DNA of 59,036 nt from Gemmatimonadota bacterium (GCA_947461225.1 CANHJV010000003.1:1-59036); one strand, 5' to 3'; positions 1 through 8,590 are shown, numbered from the stretch's first letter. Numbers and translations: made by a program. The notes: generated by a model not told the origin, from the sequence alone.

Positions 1-681
1 CTCGCCCATCGCGGGGTGTTGTTTCTCGACGAGCTGTCGCTGTTCCCACGCCACACGTTGGAGTCGCTGCGGCAACCGCTCGAGGATGGCGTCGTGGTCG
101 TCGCCCGCGCGGCGCGCGCCGTACGATTTCCCTCGCGCTTCGCGCTCATCGCCGCCAGCAATCCGTGCCCGTGCGGCTACGCCGGCTGCGATGATCGCCA
201 CTGCCGATGTTCGGTAGCCGACCTCGAGCGGCATCGAGCGCGACTGTCGGGCCCGTTGGCCGATCGCATTGATCTGCATGTGCACGTGCAGCGTGTGCCA
301 CCCAGCGACCTCGCCGCGCACACGCCGCAGGAGCGATCGGCCGACGTGCGTGCCCGCGTGATCGCCGCGCGCGAACGACAGCGTACGCGCTACGCCCACA
401 CGGCCGGCACGCAACCGCTGGCCGCTCTCACCAATGCCACCGCACCGGTGCGACTCATCGCACCCGCCGCACGACTCGAGCCCGACGCCCGTGCCTTACT
501 CGTGCGCGCGGCGGAGAAACTCACCCTCAGTGCCCGTGCGTATCACCGCGTGCTGCGCGTGGCACGCACCATCGCCGACCTCGATGACCTCGAGGTAGTG
601 AACCGCATGCACGTGGGGGAGGCGCTGCGGTATAGGCCGGTCGTTGACGAGACTGCGATGGCAGAACTGCCAACGGCTTAG
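1..681 (+). CDS. comM: ComM/YifB-family Mg-chelatase-like AAA+ ATPase, 3' end
   Basis: The gene runs in from the left edge; the reading frame is open from base 1, so the ATG at 16 is internal. The visible part has the end of the AAA+ core (VLFLDELSLFPRHTLESLRQ, Walker B and following helix), the sensor region ASNPCPCGYAGC with the Cys-rich motif CDDRHCRC, and the C-terminal helical Mg-chelatase-like domain ending in the LTLSARAYHRVLRVARTIADL motif region typical of the family. ComM/YifB proteins are cytoplasmic helicase-like ATPases; ComM promotes branch migration in natural transformation. It is not part of chlorophyll synthesis despite the Mg-chelatase domain name. The N-terminal Lon-protease-like domain and Walker A are outside the window. 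Confidence 0.9.
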   Translation, partial: LAHRGVLFLDELSLFPRHTLESLRQPLEDGVVVVARAARAVRFPSRFALIAASNPCPCGYAGCDDRHCRCSVADLERHRARLSGPLADRIDLHVHVQRVPPSDLAAHTPQERSADVRARVIAARERQRTRYAHTAGTQPLAALTNATAPVRLIAPAARLEPDARALLVRAAEKLTLSARAYHRVLRVARTIADLDDLEVVNRMHVGEALRYRPVVDETAMAELPTA

Positions 682-725
682 GAGGCAGGGAGGAGGGGGT
701 CAGGGTGGAGGGAGCAGACGGATTC

Positions 726-2315
726 TTACTTCCTCGTCACCACCTTCCCCGCCCTCACTCCCGTCGCCTTTCCGCCGCTCACTGCCACCAACCCATTCAC
801 GATCACCGTCTCGATGCCCACCGGATACTGATGCGGCGCCGCGAACGTGCTCATGTCTTTCACGGTGGCCGCGTCGAACACCACCACATCGGCCACGTTG
901 CCCACCTTCAGCACACCGCGATCGGTCAGCCCGAGTCGCGCCGCCGGCATCTGCGTCATCTTGTGAATCGCCGTGGTGAGCGGCAGCAGCTTTTGATTGC
1001 GCACGTACTCGCCGAGCACGCGCGGAAAGGTGCCGTACGCCCGCGGATGCGGATGGCCGTCGCCGGGGCTCGAGATGCGGCCGTCGCTCGCGATCATGGT
1101 GAACGGCGCCACCATGATGCGGCGCACGTCCTGCTCATCGAGCACGTGATAGATCGCGTTGCCACCGCCGTTCAGCATCGCTTCCAACACGAGCGCGGCG
1201 CCGTTCTCTGGCGTCGGCGCGAGCTTACGTCGTGTGGCCCAGTCTTTCAGCGTCTTCCCTTCGAGGCTCTTGTCCCACGCCACGCGCGAGAATTGGACGC
1301 GCGCCAAATCACCGCCACCGCGATCGTTCAGGATATTGTCGATGATGCCGCGCGTAATGCTGTCCTTGATTGCCGGGACCGCGAGCCGCTTGCGAAACTC
1401 CGCGTCGCCACCGGCCATTGCCCAACTCGGCACCAGCACGCCGATGCCCGTGTGGGTGGCGGTGTACGGATACTGATCCACCATCACGTCCGTGCCGGCC
1501 TTCCGCGCACTGTCCACCATGGCCAACGTGACCGTGCTTTTGCCCCACATCTGCTGCCCCACCGCTTTATGATGGGTCAGTACCACCGGAATGTGCGCAC
1601 GACGTCCGATCTCGAGCGCTTCGGCCACGCCGTCCAGCAGGCCGATGCCTTCTTTGCGCAGATGCGACGTGTAGATGCCACCGCTGTCGCTGGCCACCTG
1701 CGCCAACGCGATCACTTCCTCGATGTTCGAGTACGTACCGGGTAAGTACAACAGCCCTGTGCTCAACCCGAACGCCCCCTGCCCCATCGCCGTCGCCACC
1801 AGCTGCTGCATGTGCGACAGCTCGGCGGCATTCGGCGCGCGCGCGGCCATGCCGAGCACGGCGCGACGCACATCGTTGTGCCCCACGAGGTACGCCACGT
1901 TGATGCCGATAGTCGCGGTGCGCACCGAATCGAGATACGGCGCCAACGGCAGCGGTGAGCCGCCGTCGGGGCCGCCCAGCGCCAGCGTGACGCCCTGCCG
2001 CAGCGCGCTCTCCATGAGTGGGTACTGCAGCAGCGGCTCGAGATGCGCGTGCAGATCGATGAACCCCGGCGACACCGTACGGCCGACGGCATTGATCACC
2101 CGCTTGGCGTTCGCGCGGGAGAGCGTCGGCGCCATCGCGACGATGCGATCGCCGCGAATGCCGACATCGAGTCGTTGCGCCGCGCGCCCGGTGCCGTCGA
2201 GCACCGAGCCACCGGCGATCAGGATATCGAAGCGCTCGACCGCCGGTTGCGCCGGCGCAGGTAGCGGCGAGAGCAGAAGCGACAGAGACAGTGCCAGCAG
2301 AAGTCGTGACATCAT
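726..2315 (-). CDS. Exported N-acyl-D-amino-acid deacylase-like amidohydrolase
   Basis: A 529-residue metal-dependent amidohydrolase. The start is the tandem ATG ATG at 2315/2312, followed by a signal peptide (LLLALSLSLLLSPLPAPAQP). The ORF track extends it to 3752, but that extension is antisense to the FKBP and ThrE genes and is rejected. Family marks are FIDLHAHLEP (metal-binding HxH), TSHLRKEG, VVLTHHKAVG, and the C-terminal SDGRISSPGDG...HPRAYGTFPRVLG block that is characteristic of D-aminoacylases. The region where classical D-aminoacylase has a metal-binding Cys reads GGPDGGS, with no cysteine, so metal use may differ. Probable role: hydrolysis of N-acyl-D-amino acids or D-amino-acid peptides in the periplasm. 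The substrate is not determined by sequence. Confidence 0.85.
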   Translation of the reverse strand: MMSRLLLALSLSLLLSPLPAPAQPAVERFDILIAGGSVLDGTGRAAQRLDVGIRGDRIVAMAPTLSRANAKRVINAVGRTVSPGFIDLHAHLEPLLQYPLMESALRQGVTLALGGPDGGSPLPLAPYLDSVRTATIGINVAYLVGHNDVRRAVLGMAARAPNAAELSHMQQLVATAMGQGAFGLSTGLLYLPGTYSNIEEVIALAQVASDSGGIYTSHLRKEGIGLLDGVAEALEIGRRAHIPVVLTHHKAVGQQMWGKSTVTLAMVDSARKAGTDVMVDQYPYTATHTGIGVLVPSWAMAGGDAEFRKRLAVPAIKDSITRGIIDNILNDRGGGDLARVQFSRVAWDKSLEGKTLKDWATRRKLAPTPENGAALVLEAMLNGGGNAIYHVLDEQDVRRIMVAPFTMIASDGRISSPGDGHPHPRAYGTFPRVLGEYVRNQKLLPLTTAIHKMTQMPAARLGLTDRGVLKVGNVADVVVFDAATVKDMSTFAAPHQYPVGIETVIVNGLVAVSGGKATGVRAGKVVTRK

Positions 2316-2340
2316 GCGTCGTCCGGTTTGGGGCCCAATG

Positions 2341-2371
2341 AAAAAGGGAGCGGGGACCTCCCCGCTCCCTT
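2341..2371 (-). terminator. Rho-independent terminator of the FKBP gene
   Basis: A perfect 13-bp inverted repeat (AAGGGAGCGGGGA / TCCCCGCTCCCTT) with a 2-base apex is followed on the minus strand by five T residues (the aaaaa at 2341-2345). It lies just after the stop codon of the FKBP gene and before the amidohydrolase start, so it should separate the two minus-strand transcripts. Confidence 0.85.
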
Positions 2372-2407
2372 CCGTTCCACGTTGGCGACTCGCGTACGGC
2401 GTGGTGC

Positions 2408-2926
2408 TTACTGCACGCCGAGCAGTTCCACGTCGAACACGAGCGTGGCATTGGCCGGAATCGGGCCCGATCCCTGATTGCCGTACCCCAGCGCCGAACC
2501 GATCACGAGCTTCCGCTTGCCGCCTACTTTCATGCCAGCCACACCCTGATCCCACCCCGAGATTACCATGCCGGCGCCCAGCGTGAAGCTGAAGGCGGCG
2601 CCGCCCACGTTCGTGTCGAAGCGATTGCCATTGATCAGGAAGCCCGAGTAGGTCACGCGAATCGTCCGGCCGGCGATCGCTTCGGCGCCGGTGCCGACCA
2701 CCACGTCCTGCACGAAGAGGTTGTCGCTCTTCTTCGTCATGTTGGCGATGTTCACGCCCAGCGACGATGCGTACGTCTCGACGGCGGGATTGGACGGAAT
2801 GTTCGGGGCCGTGCTGTCGGAACCGCAGGCACTCAGCAGCGCCGCTGCACCGAACACCGGCGCCAACAGAGTCTGACGAACCAGCGACGCCGCACGGCGG
2901 TGAAAAGACAGCAGAGATCGGAGCAT
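2408..2926 (-). CDS. FKBP-type peptidyl-prolyl isomerase, lipoprotein
   Basis: A 172-residue protein with a lipoprotein signal (lipobox LLSAC, Cys near residue 34), then a short Ser/Asn/Pro-rich linker and one FKBP domain. Domain marks are VTYSGFLINGNRFDTN, VISGWDQGVAGMKVGGKRKL, YGNQGSGPIPANATLVFDVELL, which match the canonical FKBP core. It should be tethered to a membrane facing the periplasm and catalyse cis-trans prolyl isomerisation during folding of exported proteins. It is divergent from the ThrE-type gene across an 83-base gap in which a minus-strand TTATCT-like -10 can be seen about 35 bases before the ATG. It is monocistronic, with its own terminator. Confidence 0.9.
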   Translation of the reverse strand: MLRSLLSFHRRAASLVRQTLLAPVFGAAALLSACGSDSTAPNIPSNPAVETYASSLGVNIANMTKKSDNLFVQDVVVGTGAEAIAGRTIRVTYSGFLINGNRFDTNVGGAAFSFTLGAGMVISGWDQGVAGMKVGGKRKLVIGSALGYGNQGSGPIPANATLVFDVELLGVQ

Positions 2927-3009
2927 AGGTCTCGGAGAAGGGGCGAAAATGGGTTCTCCCTAAAGATAAGCCGTTGCGCCCGCCCTCGGCGTCCCCTACG
3001 CTCACCAGT

Positions 3010-4320
3010 ATGGCCCGCCCGAACCTGCCCGACGCCCTCAGCATGGGCGAGAACCCGCTGGACGTGCCGATGGGGACCACCGGCGGCCACTCGGCCGTGT
3101 CCCGCCGGTTCGTGCTGCAGCTGGCGAGGGCGCTGCACAAGCACGGGACGCCCGCACACCGCTTGGAGACGGCGCTGGCCATCACCGCTCGACGGCTCGG
3201 GCTCGAGGCCGAGTTCTTCTCGACCCCGACCAGCATCATGGTGGGCATCGGGAATCTTGACGACCAGCGCGTCTCATTACTGCGCGTGGAACCGGGCGAA
3301 CCAAATCTCGGGCACCTGTCCACGCTGGGCGATATCACGCGCGGCGTCATCGAGGGCACGCTTTCCCCCGCCGACGGCTTGCACCAGGTCGAGGCACTCG
3401 ACTCGCAGCCGCCGCCGTATCCGCAGTGGCTGGTGCTGTTCGCGTTCGTCTGCTCGTCGGCGGCGGTGTCATGCTTCCTCAAGGTCCGCGTGGGCGATGT
3501 GTTCACCGCATCGCTCCTCGGCCTGCTCACCGGCGCCCTCGCGATCGTTACGGGCCGCCGGGACAGCACACGGCACGTCAAGGAGCCGCTGATCGCGTTC
3601 GTCGTTACCACGGTCGCGTTCACCATCGACAGCCTCATGGGCACGCGCAGCGGCTTCGCCACGTCGCTTGCGGGGCTCGTGGTACTCCTGCCGGGCCTCA
3701 TGTTCACGGTGGCACTCACCGAACTCTCCACGCGCCATCTCGCCTCGGGCACGGCGCGGTTGAGCGGGGCGATCGTCGTTTTCCTCGGACTTGGCTTCGG
3801 CCTCGCCCTTGGGGTGCAGACCGGCGGCGCGCTGGGACCGATCCTTCACAAGGCCATGCCGTCGCTGCAAGGACTGTTGTCCCGGGCGACACTGCCGTCA
3901 TGGACGGAATGGGTCGCGCTCCTCGTCGCGCCGCTGTCGTTCGCCGTGTTGCTGAGTGCGAAGCGCCGCGACATCGGCAACATCATCGTGGCCTGCGCAG
4001 CCGCCTATCTCGTCTCCACGATCGCCGGCGCGTCGGTTGGCGAACAGCTCGGCGCGTTTCTCGGCGCGTTCGTGGTCAGCGCCGGCAGTAACCTGTTTGC
4101 GCGACGCAAGCGACGCACCGCGATGGTGACGCAGGTGCCGGGTCTCCTCATTCTGGTGCCCGGCAGTATCGGATTGCGCAGTATGCAATCGCTCATCGGT
4201 CAGGACATTGAGATGGGCATCGCCACCGCATTTCGCGTGGCAATCATCGGCATCTCGCTGGCCGCCGGCTTGTTGGCCGGCAACGTCGTCACGAGCGCCG
4301 GCCGCCGGCTTCGCCGCTAA
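3010..4320 (+). CDS. ThrE-type threonine/serine exporter family protein
   Basis: A 436-residue protein with the two-part ThrE layout: a cytoplasmic N-terminal half (VLQLARALHKHGTPAHRLE, about residues 25-130) and about ten membrane helices from about residue 140 to the end. I use the ATG at 3010 rather than the TTG at 2974 in the track, because a TACGCT hexamer ends 7 bases before this ATG and the segment before it has no feature of the family. Known members export threonine and serine; the substrate here is inferred. The stop codon overlaps the stop region of the convergent MFS gene by 4 bases. Confidence 0.85.
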   Translation: MARPNLPDALSMGENPLDVPMGTTGGHSAVSRRFVLQLARALHKHGTPAHRLETALAITARRLGLEAEFFSTPTSIMVGIGNLDDQRVSLLRVEPGEPNLGHLSTLGDITRGVIEGTLSPADGLHQVEALDSQPPPYPQWLVLFAFVCSSAAVSCFLKVRVGDVFTASLLGLLTGALAIVTGRRDSTRHVKEPLIAFVVTTVAFTIDSLMGTRSGFATSLAGLVVLLPGLMFTVALTELSTRHLASGTARLSGAIVVFLGLGFGLALGVQTGGALGPILHKAMPSLQGLLSRATLPSWTEWVALLVAPLSFAVLLSAKRRDIGNIIVACAAAYLVSTIAGASVGEQLGAFLGAFVVSAGSNLFARRKRRTAMVTQVPGLLILVPGSIGLRSMQSLIGQDIEMGIATAFRVAIIGISLAAGLLAGNVVTSAGRRLRR

Positions 4321-5711
4321 CGCGCGTCGGCGGTTTCGTCGGTCCCTGCGTCCCGAAGCCGTTGCACGGTGAGGCGGAATGCCGGCCGTCCCCACGCCAG
4401 TAGGGCCATGGCGAGCGTCATACCCACCACGGCTGCGAGCGACAGCGAGTACCGCAGCGCGAGCGGGTCACGAAACACGTGGTCGGTGAGCAGCGCGACC
4501 ACCGTCGGGCCAAGCACGCCCGACAGCAAGTTCACGACGAGCTGATAGACCGCGCTGCCCTGCCCTCGCATGCGCGGCGGCATCGCTTCGGCGATCGCGG
4601 CATTGGCGGCCCCCCACGGCATGGCCGCGAAGATGTTCACCGGAATCAGCAGCGCCGCCGCGAGCGTCCCAGTGGGCACGAGCGGATACAGCCCGGCGAA
4701 GACGAACATGCCAAGCGCTCCCAGCATCCCCACGCGCAGCGGGGCATCGATCTGCCCCTGCTTCGACCAGCGATCGGTGAGCCGACCGCCGAGCATGACG
4801 CCGAGCGGGCCGACGGTAAACGTCAGCACGCCTTGAAGGGTGCCAGCCTCCTGCACGGTCCACGCGTGCGTTCGGATCAGGAACGTGGCCAGCCACGCAC
4901 CCACGCCGTAGTTCACGGACGCGGAACACGCGAATCCGAGCGACAGCGCCCCAACGGTTCGCGCGTTCGCGCGCAGATACGCCATCACCTCGGTGAACGG
5001 CGATTGTGCCGTCGTGCCTGCCTGCGAGGCATGCGGACTCGACGCGCGCGGCTCGCGCATCGTCAGCGCGAGGAGCGCGACCAGCAGGCCCGGCAGGCCG
5101 ACGAAGAAGAATACGAGCTGCCATGGATACACCGCACCGACCAGCGGCACCGTCAGGATTCCCGGTTTGTCCACGCGCCCAACCACGTAGGCACCGAGCG
5201 CATACGCCACACCCGATCCGAGAAACGTGCCCATCATGTACGTGCTCATCGCCACGCCGAGTCGCTTTTGCGGAAATTGGTCCGCAATGATCGACACGGC
5301 GGCAGGGCCGAGTGTCGCTTCGCCCGCGCCCACGCCGATGCGGGCAAGGAACAGCTGCCCGTACGTGCTCGCCGTGCCGGTGAGCATGGTCATCACGCTC
5401 CACACGGCTGCCCCCAGCGCCACGATACGCGGGCGATGGCCTCGGTCCACCCATCGGCCGATCGGCAGCCCCAGCAGCGAGTAGAACACGACGAAGCCCA
5501 GCCCCATCAGGAGGCTCACCTGTGTGTCCGTGACGTGGAGGTCACGCTTGATCGGCTCAACGAGCAACGAGAGGATCTGCCGATCCACGAAGCCCGATAC
5601 GTTAGCGATCGTGAGGATCGCAACGGCGTACCAGGCCTGCGCCGGCGTCACCAGGCGCGCGTGGCCCGATCGGCGATCGGTCGATTCGGAGCGAAGGGGC
5701 GTAGTCACCAC
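4317..5711 (-). CDS. MFS transporter (spinster-like)
   Basis: A 464-residue integral membrane protein with 12 predicted helices. It has the MFS signature after helix 2 (LPIGRWVDRGHRPRIVALGA) and an early segment (ANVSGFVDRQILSLLVEPIKRDLHVTD) typical of the spinster-type group of the superfamily. The track start is GTG at 5711; the next codon is also GTG and either could be used. The substrate cannot be told from sequence. The gene is convergent with the ThrE-type gene and divergent from the phosphopantetheinyl transferase gene. Confidence 0.85.
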   Translation of the reverse strand: MVTTPLRSESTDRRSGHARLVTPAQAWYAVAILTIANVSGFVDRQILSLLVEPIKRDLHVTDTQVSLLMGLGFVVFYSLLGLPIGRWVDRGHRPRIVALGAAVWSVMTMLTGTASTYGQLFLARIGVGAGEATLGPAAVSIIADQFPQKRLGVAMSTYMMGTFLGSGVAYALGAYVVGRVDKPGILTVPLVGAVYPWQLVFFFVGLPGLLVALLALTMREPRASSPHASQAGTTAQSPFTEVMAYLRANARTVGALSLGFACSASVNYGVGAWLATFLIRTHAWTVQEAGTLQGVLTFTVGPLGVMLGGRLTDRWSKQGQIDAPLRVGMLGALGMFVFAGLYPLVPTGTLAAALLIPVNIFAAMPWGAANAAIAEAMPPRMRGQGSAVYQLVVNLLSGVLGPTVVALLTDHVFRDPLALRYSLSLAAVVGMTLAMALLAWGRPAFRLTVQRLRDAGTDETADAR

Positions 5712-5788
5712 TGAAAGCTGGTCGTGCGCGCACAGATTTGCACGTCACGGGCACGGGAATCGGCGGCACGTCGGCAGTAGATTGTCGC

Positions 5789-6595
5789 ATGCCTGACGCG
5801 ACCACTCGTCCCTCAGTACTTCTCTGGCCGGCGCCGCAGTTCGTGCCGGCCCCGAGTGGCGCACCGTCGGCCTTCACGCTGGCACGCGTAGAGGTTCCAC
5901 CGGCGCTCGACGCCGATGCCAGCCGCTGGGTGCCGACGTTGGTCTCAAGCGCCCTACTCCATCCCGAGGAGGCCGCGCTGGTGGAGGCCATGTCTCCCGC
6001 CCGGCGGGCGACCTTCGTGGCGGGCCGGCTCGCCATGCGGGCGGCGATGGGGGTCACCCTCGCCGAGCGGGCGCCACACGCCGGCGTTACCCCGATTCTT
6101 CGGACGGCCCGCGGGGCCCCAGTCTTACCGCACGCCGTCGCCGGCTCGGTCAGCCACAAGCACGATGCCGCGCTCGCGCTCATGGCAGCACGCGGCACGC
6201 GGCCCAGCGGTGCCTCGATGCACGTCGGCGTGGACCTCGAGCATCGCCCCACCGCACGCGACGTCGAACGCCCGTCGATCGCGCGCCGCATTCTGACGGC
6301 ACCGGAGCTCGATGCGCTCTCGGCACTCGACGCCGACCCCCTCGCCCAGCGCGAGCGCGTGATCGTCTCGTTCGCCGTCAAGGAGGCCGTCTACAAAGCG
6401 ATCGACCCCACGGTGCAACGGTACGTGGGCTTCACCGAAGTCGCCTTACAGTTCGGCGACGATGGTGCGGTCGCAGTGTCACTGCTACTGCCGGAGCTGG
6501 CAACTGGTCAGATCACGGTGCGCGCGCATTATTCGCTCGATGAGCGATGGATCGTGGCGACGGCGGTCGCCGAGACTGGATCTGGCGTGATCTAA
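5789..6595 (+). CDS. 4'-phosphopantetheinyl transferase (Sfp/EntD type)
   Basis: A 268-residue protein. Key motifs are VGVDLEHRP (Mg and CoA binding, Asp and Glu present), SVSHKHDAALAL (the GxVSHxx substrate region) and VSFAVKEAVYKAI (the F-[SA]-x-KE-x-x-YK motif). It should transfer 4'-phosphopantetheine from CoA to a serine on carrier proteins. No polyketide or peptide synthetase is in the window, so the carrier is unknown. The ATG at 5789 is preferred over the upstream TTG at 5738 because it has TAGATT 5 bases before it and the sequence before it is not conserved in character. It is convergent with ubiE. Confidence 0.88.
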   Translation: MPDATTRPSVLLWPAPQFVPAPSGAPSAFTLARVEVPPALDADASRWVPTLVSSALLHPEEAALVEAMSPARRATFVAGRLAMRAAMGVTLAERAPHAGVTPILRTARGAPVLPHAVAGSVSHKHDAALALMAARGTRPSGASMHVGVDLEHRPTARDVERPSIARRILTAPELDALSALDADPLAQRERVIVSFAVKEAVYKAIDPTVQRYVGFTEVALQFGDDGAVAVSLLLPELATGQITVRAHYSLDERWIVATAVAETGSGVI

Positions 6596-6608
6596 CAACG
6601 CAACGGCT

Positions 6609-6663
6609 TGACGCGAAGGTCGCGGAGTCCGCGCCCTCCGCGAAGGTCGCGACCTTCGCGTCA
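6609..6663. terminator. Inverted-repeat structure between convergent genes, probable bidirectional terminator
   Basis: Three copies of CGCGAAGGTCGCG or its complement lie in 55 bases between the PPTase and ubiE stop codons. TGACGCGAAGGTCGCG (6609-6624) pairs perfectly with CGCGACCTTCGCGTCA (6648-6663), and a 22-base perfect palindrome lies at 6639-6660. Two alternative hairpins are therefore possible. There is no T-run on the correct side for a classical terminator (an a-run follows on the plus strand), so the terminator role rests mainly on position. Confidence 0.5.
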
Positions 6664-6709
6664 AAAAAGCCCAGCCGTCAGCAGCACGGCGCCGTCAGCA
6701 CGCGCACCC

Positions 6710-7507
6710 TCAAAACGAGTGCGACCCAACCCGCCGCGCCACATGCTGCGCGATGCCGCCGAACAGATAGCGCCGCACACTCACCACCTCGAACCCTTCG
6801 CGACGCAGCAGCGTGGAGAACTCGTCGGCCGTCATGAAATCGCGGATGCTGCGTGCGATGTAGCCGTACACGATCGGATCGCGATGCCACAGCCATCCCA
6901 CCAGGTTGCCGGCCACGCGGAGATACCAGAGGAACAACGCGCGCCAGGGCGCGAAAGCCGGGCGATAGAAGTCGAGCGTGACCAACGCGCCGCCGGGTCG
7001 CAACACGCGCGCCATCTCGCGCACGCACTGCGTGGGATCGGGCACATTCCGCACACCGTAGCTGGCGCTCACCAGATCGATGCTCGCGCGCTCCTGTGGC
7101 AGCGCCATCATGTCGCCCACCATGGGTGTCACGCGACCGGCAACATCCGCGTCGACCGAATCCAGCCGCGTACGCGCCGCGTCGATCATGCGCGGCGAGG
7201 CATCGAGGGCTTCCACCGTCGCCTGCGGCAACGCGCGCGCCACGTGCGCCGCCACGTCGCCGGTGCCGCTGGCCAAGTCGAGCACGCGGCGCGCACCCGG
7301 CGCCACGGCCATCGCGGCGGCGATCGCGCGCCGCTTCCACCCCGCGTCCATCCCCAGCGAGAATAGCTTGGTGAACGCGTCGTAGCGCGGCGCAATAATG
7401 TCGAACATCGGCGTCACGAACGCCTGCTTGCGCGACGGATCCGCGAGATAGGCGTCGACATCGAGGGAGCCGAGCTTGCGTTCAGGCGAACCGGCGGGCG
7501 GCGTCAT
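6710..7507 (-). CDS. ubiE/menG: Demethylmenaquinone methyltransferase
   Basis: A 265-residue class I SAM-dependent methyltransferase of the UbiE/MenG family. It has the SAM-binding VLDLASGTGDVA motif, the family motif DIIAPRYDAFTKLFSLGMD near residue 36 and SYGVRNVPDP (the conserved G-[LV]-RN-x-x-D segment). It should add the last methyl group in menaquinone synthesis, the likely quinone of this organism. The gene is convergent with the PPTase gene and divergent from the thioredoxin-like gene, with only 28 bases between start codons. Confidence 0.92.
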   Translation of the reverse strand: MTPPAGSPERKLGSLDVDAYLADPSRKQAFVTPMFDIIAPRYDAFTKLFSLGMDAGWKRRAIAAAMAVAPGARRVLDLASGTGDVAAHVARALPQATVEALDASPRMIDAARTRLDSVDADVAGRVTPMVGDMMALPQERASIDLVSASYGVRNVPDPTQCVREMARVLRPGGALVTLDFYRPAFAPWRALFLWYLRVAGNLVGWLWHRDPIVYGYIARSIRDFMTADEFSTLLRREGFEVVSVRRYLFGGIAQHVARRVGSHSF

Positions 7508-7535
7508 TCAGTCGAGGACGGGGTATATTTCACGT

Positions 7536-8147
7536 ATGACGGCACCAGCGCGGACTCCCCGTGGCAGCATCAGTTTCAGCACACTGGCCCTCGTGCTGGT
7601 GGGGCTCGCCTGTACCGTGCTCGTCGCCAGGCGCGCGACCGCCGAGAAGGATGTCGTGAATCTACTGGCCGACCATGGCGTCGTGGCCGGTACGGACACC
7701 GCGCCGTCCACCGCCCCCACGGCGGAGCAGGCCATCGGCACCGTCAGGGTGACCGCCTTGAATGGCAAAGTGATTCCCCTGCACGTCAAAGGCGAACCGG
7801 CCATTCTCATGATCAGCTCGCGCACCTGCAGCTGGTGCAAGCGCGCGCTCAAGGATCTGGGGGTCATGTCGGCCGGGCGGCCGCTGCGGCGGCTCAAGCT
7901 GCTCACCCTCGAGGGCGCGGGCGAAGGCGTGGCCATGCTCGCCAAGGAAAAGCTCACCGGCGCGCAACTCATCGGCCCGGCCGGCAGCTCAGATCAGGTC
8001 CTGCTCACCTTCCGCTATCCCGGCACGCCCACCTTCGTGGCCATCGATCGCAACGGTCGCGTGGTGCGCACGCTCCCTGGGTATCCGATCCCCGACGAGA
8101 TGAAGCACTGGTACGCTGTCATGGTCGGCGATCAGGACGTCCCCTAA
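7536..8147 (+). CDS. Membrane-anchored thioredoxin-like protein with CSWC motif
   Basis: A 203-residue protein with one N-terminal membrane segment (FSTLALVLVGLACTVLVA) followed by a thioredoxin-like fold. It contains the CSWC active site in ISSRTCSWCKRALKDLG and a cis-Pro region (YPGTPTFVAIDRNG), so it probably faces the periplasm. I use the ATG at 7536, which has TATATT six bases before it; the track start at 7476 would overlap ubiE. The 3' end overlaps the convergent VKOR-family gene by 4 bases, and a VKOR protein is a natural redox partner for such a protein. Confidence 0.85.
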   Translation: MTAPARTPRGSISFSTLALVLVGLACTVLVARRATAEKDVVNLLADHGVVAGTDTAPSTAPTAEQAIGTVRVTALNGKVIPLHVKGEPAILMISSRTCSWCKRALKDLGVMSAGRPLRRLKLLTLEGAGEGVAMLAKEKLTGAQLIGPAGSSDQVLLTFRYPGTPTFVAIDRNGRVVRTLPGYPIPDEMKHWYAVMVGDQDVP

Positions 8148-8590
8148 CCCAGCGGCTCGGAGGCCTGCTTGGCCAGCCGCTTCCGGTCGAGGGTAACCAG
8201 AATCGCGCACAGCGTGATCGTGACCGCAGAGACCACGCACCACGAGCAGAAGCCCTTCAGCACGATGAATTCGCCGTACTTGAGCCGCAGCGTGAACAGC
8301 ACCGCCGGCCAAATCAGCACCTGCATCAGGGTATTGGGCCAGGTCTCGTCTTCGTACGGCGACATCGTGCCGATCATGGAGACCACGAACAGCATCGCGT
8401 AACCCACGGCCCCGATCAGGGCCACGTCGACCCCCAGGAACCAGCCGTAGCGGCTGCCCTGCACGTACTCGCACCCCCCGGCGCTGCTGCACCCGAGGGA
8501 ACCAGTGAGGCCGAGCTTCCAAAGGTGCAGATAGAGCGCGACCAGCCCCGAGACGAGGCTGCCCAACGCGATGCCCATGCGCTGTGTCAC
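8144..8590 (-). CDS. Vitamin K epoxide reductase (VKOR) family membrane protein
   Basis: About 148 residues with four or five membrane helices. It carries the loop cysteines (GCSSAGGCEYVQGS) and the membrane-end CSWC motif (LKGFCSWCVVSAVTITLCA), the hallmark of bacterial VKOR homologues. These proteins pass electrons from a periplasmic thioredoxin-like protein to quinone and so drive disulfide formation, which fits the convergent CSWC thioredoxin-like gene and the adjacent menaquinone gene. The start is uncertain: GTG 8590 is used here, with ATG 8578 and TTG 8623 as alternatives, and none has a clear ribosome binding site. Confidence 0.85.
   Translation of the reverse strand: MTQRMGIALGSLVSGLVALYLHLWKLGLTGSLGCSSAGGCEYVQGSRYGWFLGVDVALIGAVGYAMLFVVSMIGTMSPYEDETWPNTLMQVLIWPAVLFTLRLKYGEFIVLKGFCSWCVVSAVTITLCAILVTLDRKRLAKQASEPLG

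Noticed and set aside
1-681. Mg-chelatase subunit of chlorophyll synthesis
   Set aside because: The Cys motif and C-terminal region fit ComM/YifB; the real bchI and bchD are at 29.9-32.8 kb.
705-1745. Plus-strand 346-aa ORF (and 1675-2586)
   Set aside because: His/Arg-rich shadow ORFs opposite the amidohydrolase gene, typical of GC-rich DNA.
2316-3752. N-terminal extension of the minus-strand 1008-aa ORF
   Set aside because: It runs antisense through the FKBP and ThrE genes, is Arg/Ser-rich without domain character, and the true start with a signal peptide is the ATG pair at 2315/2312.
4479-5714. Plus-strand 411-aa ORF
   Set aside because: Antisense shadow of the MFS transporter; rich in Arg, His and Gln with no membrane helices or family motif.
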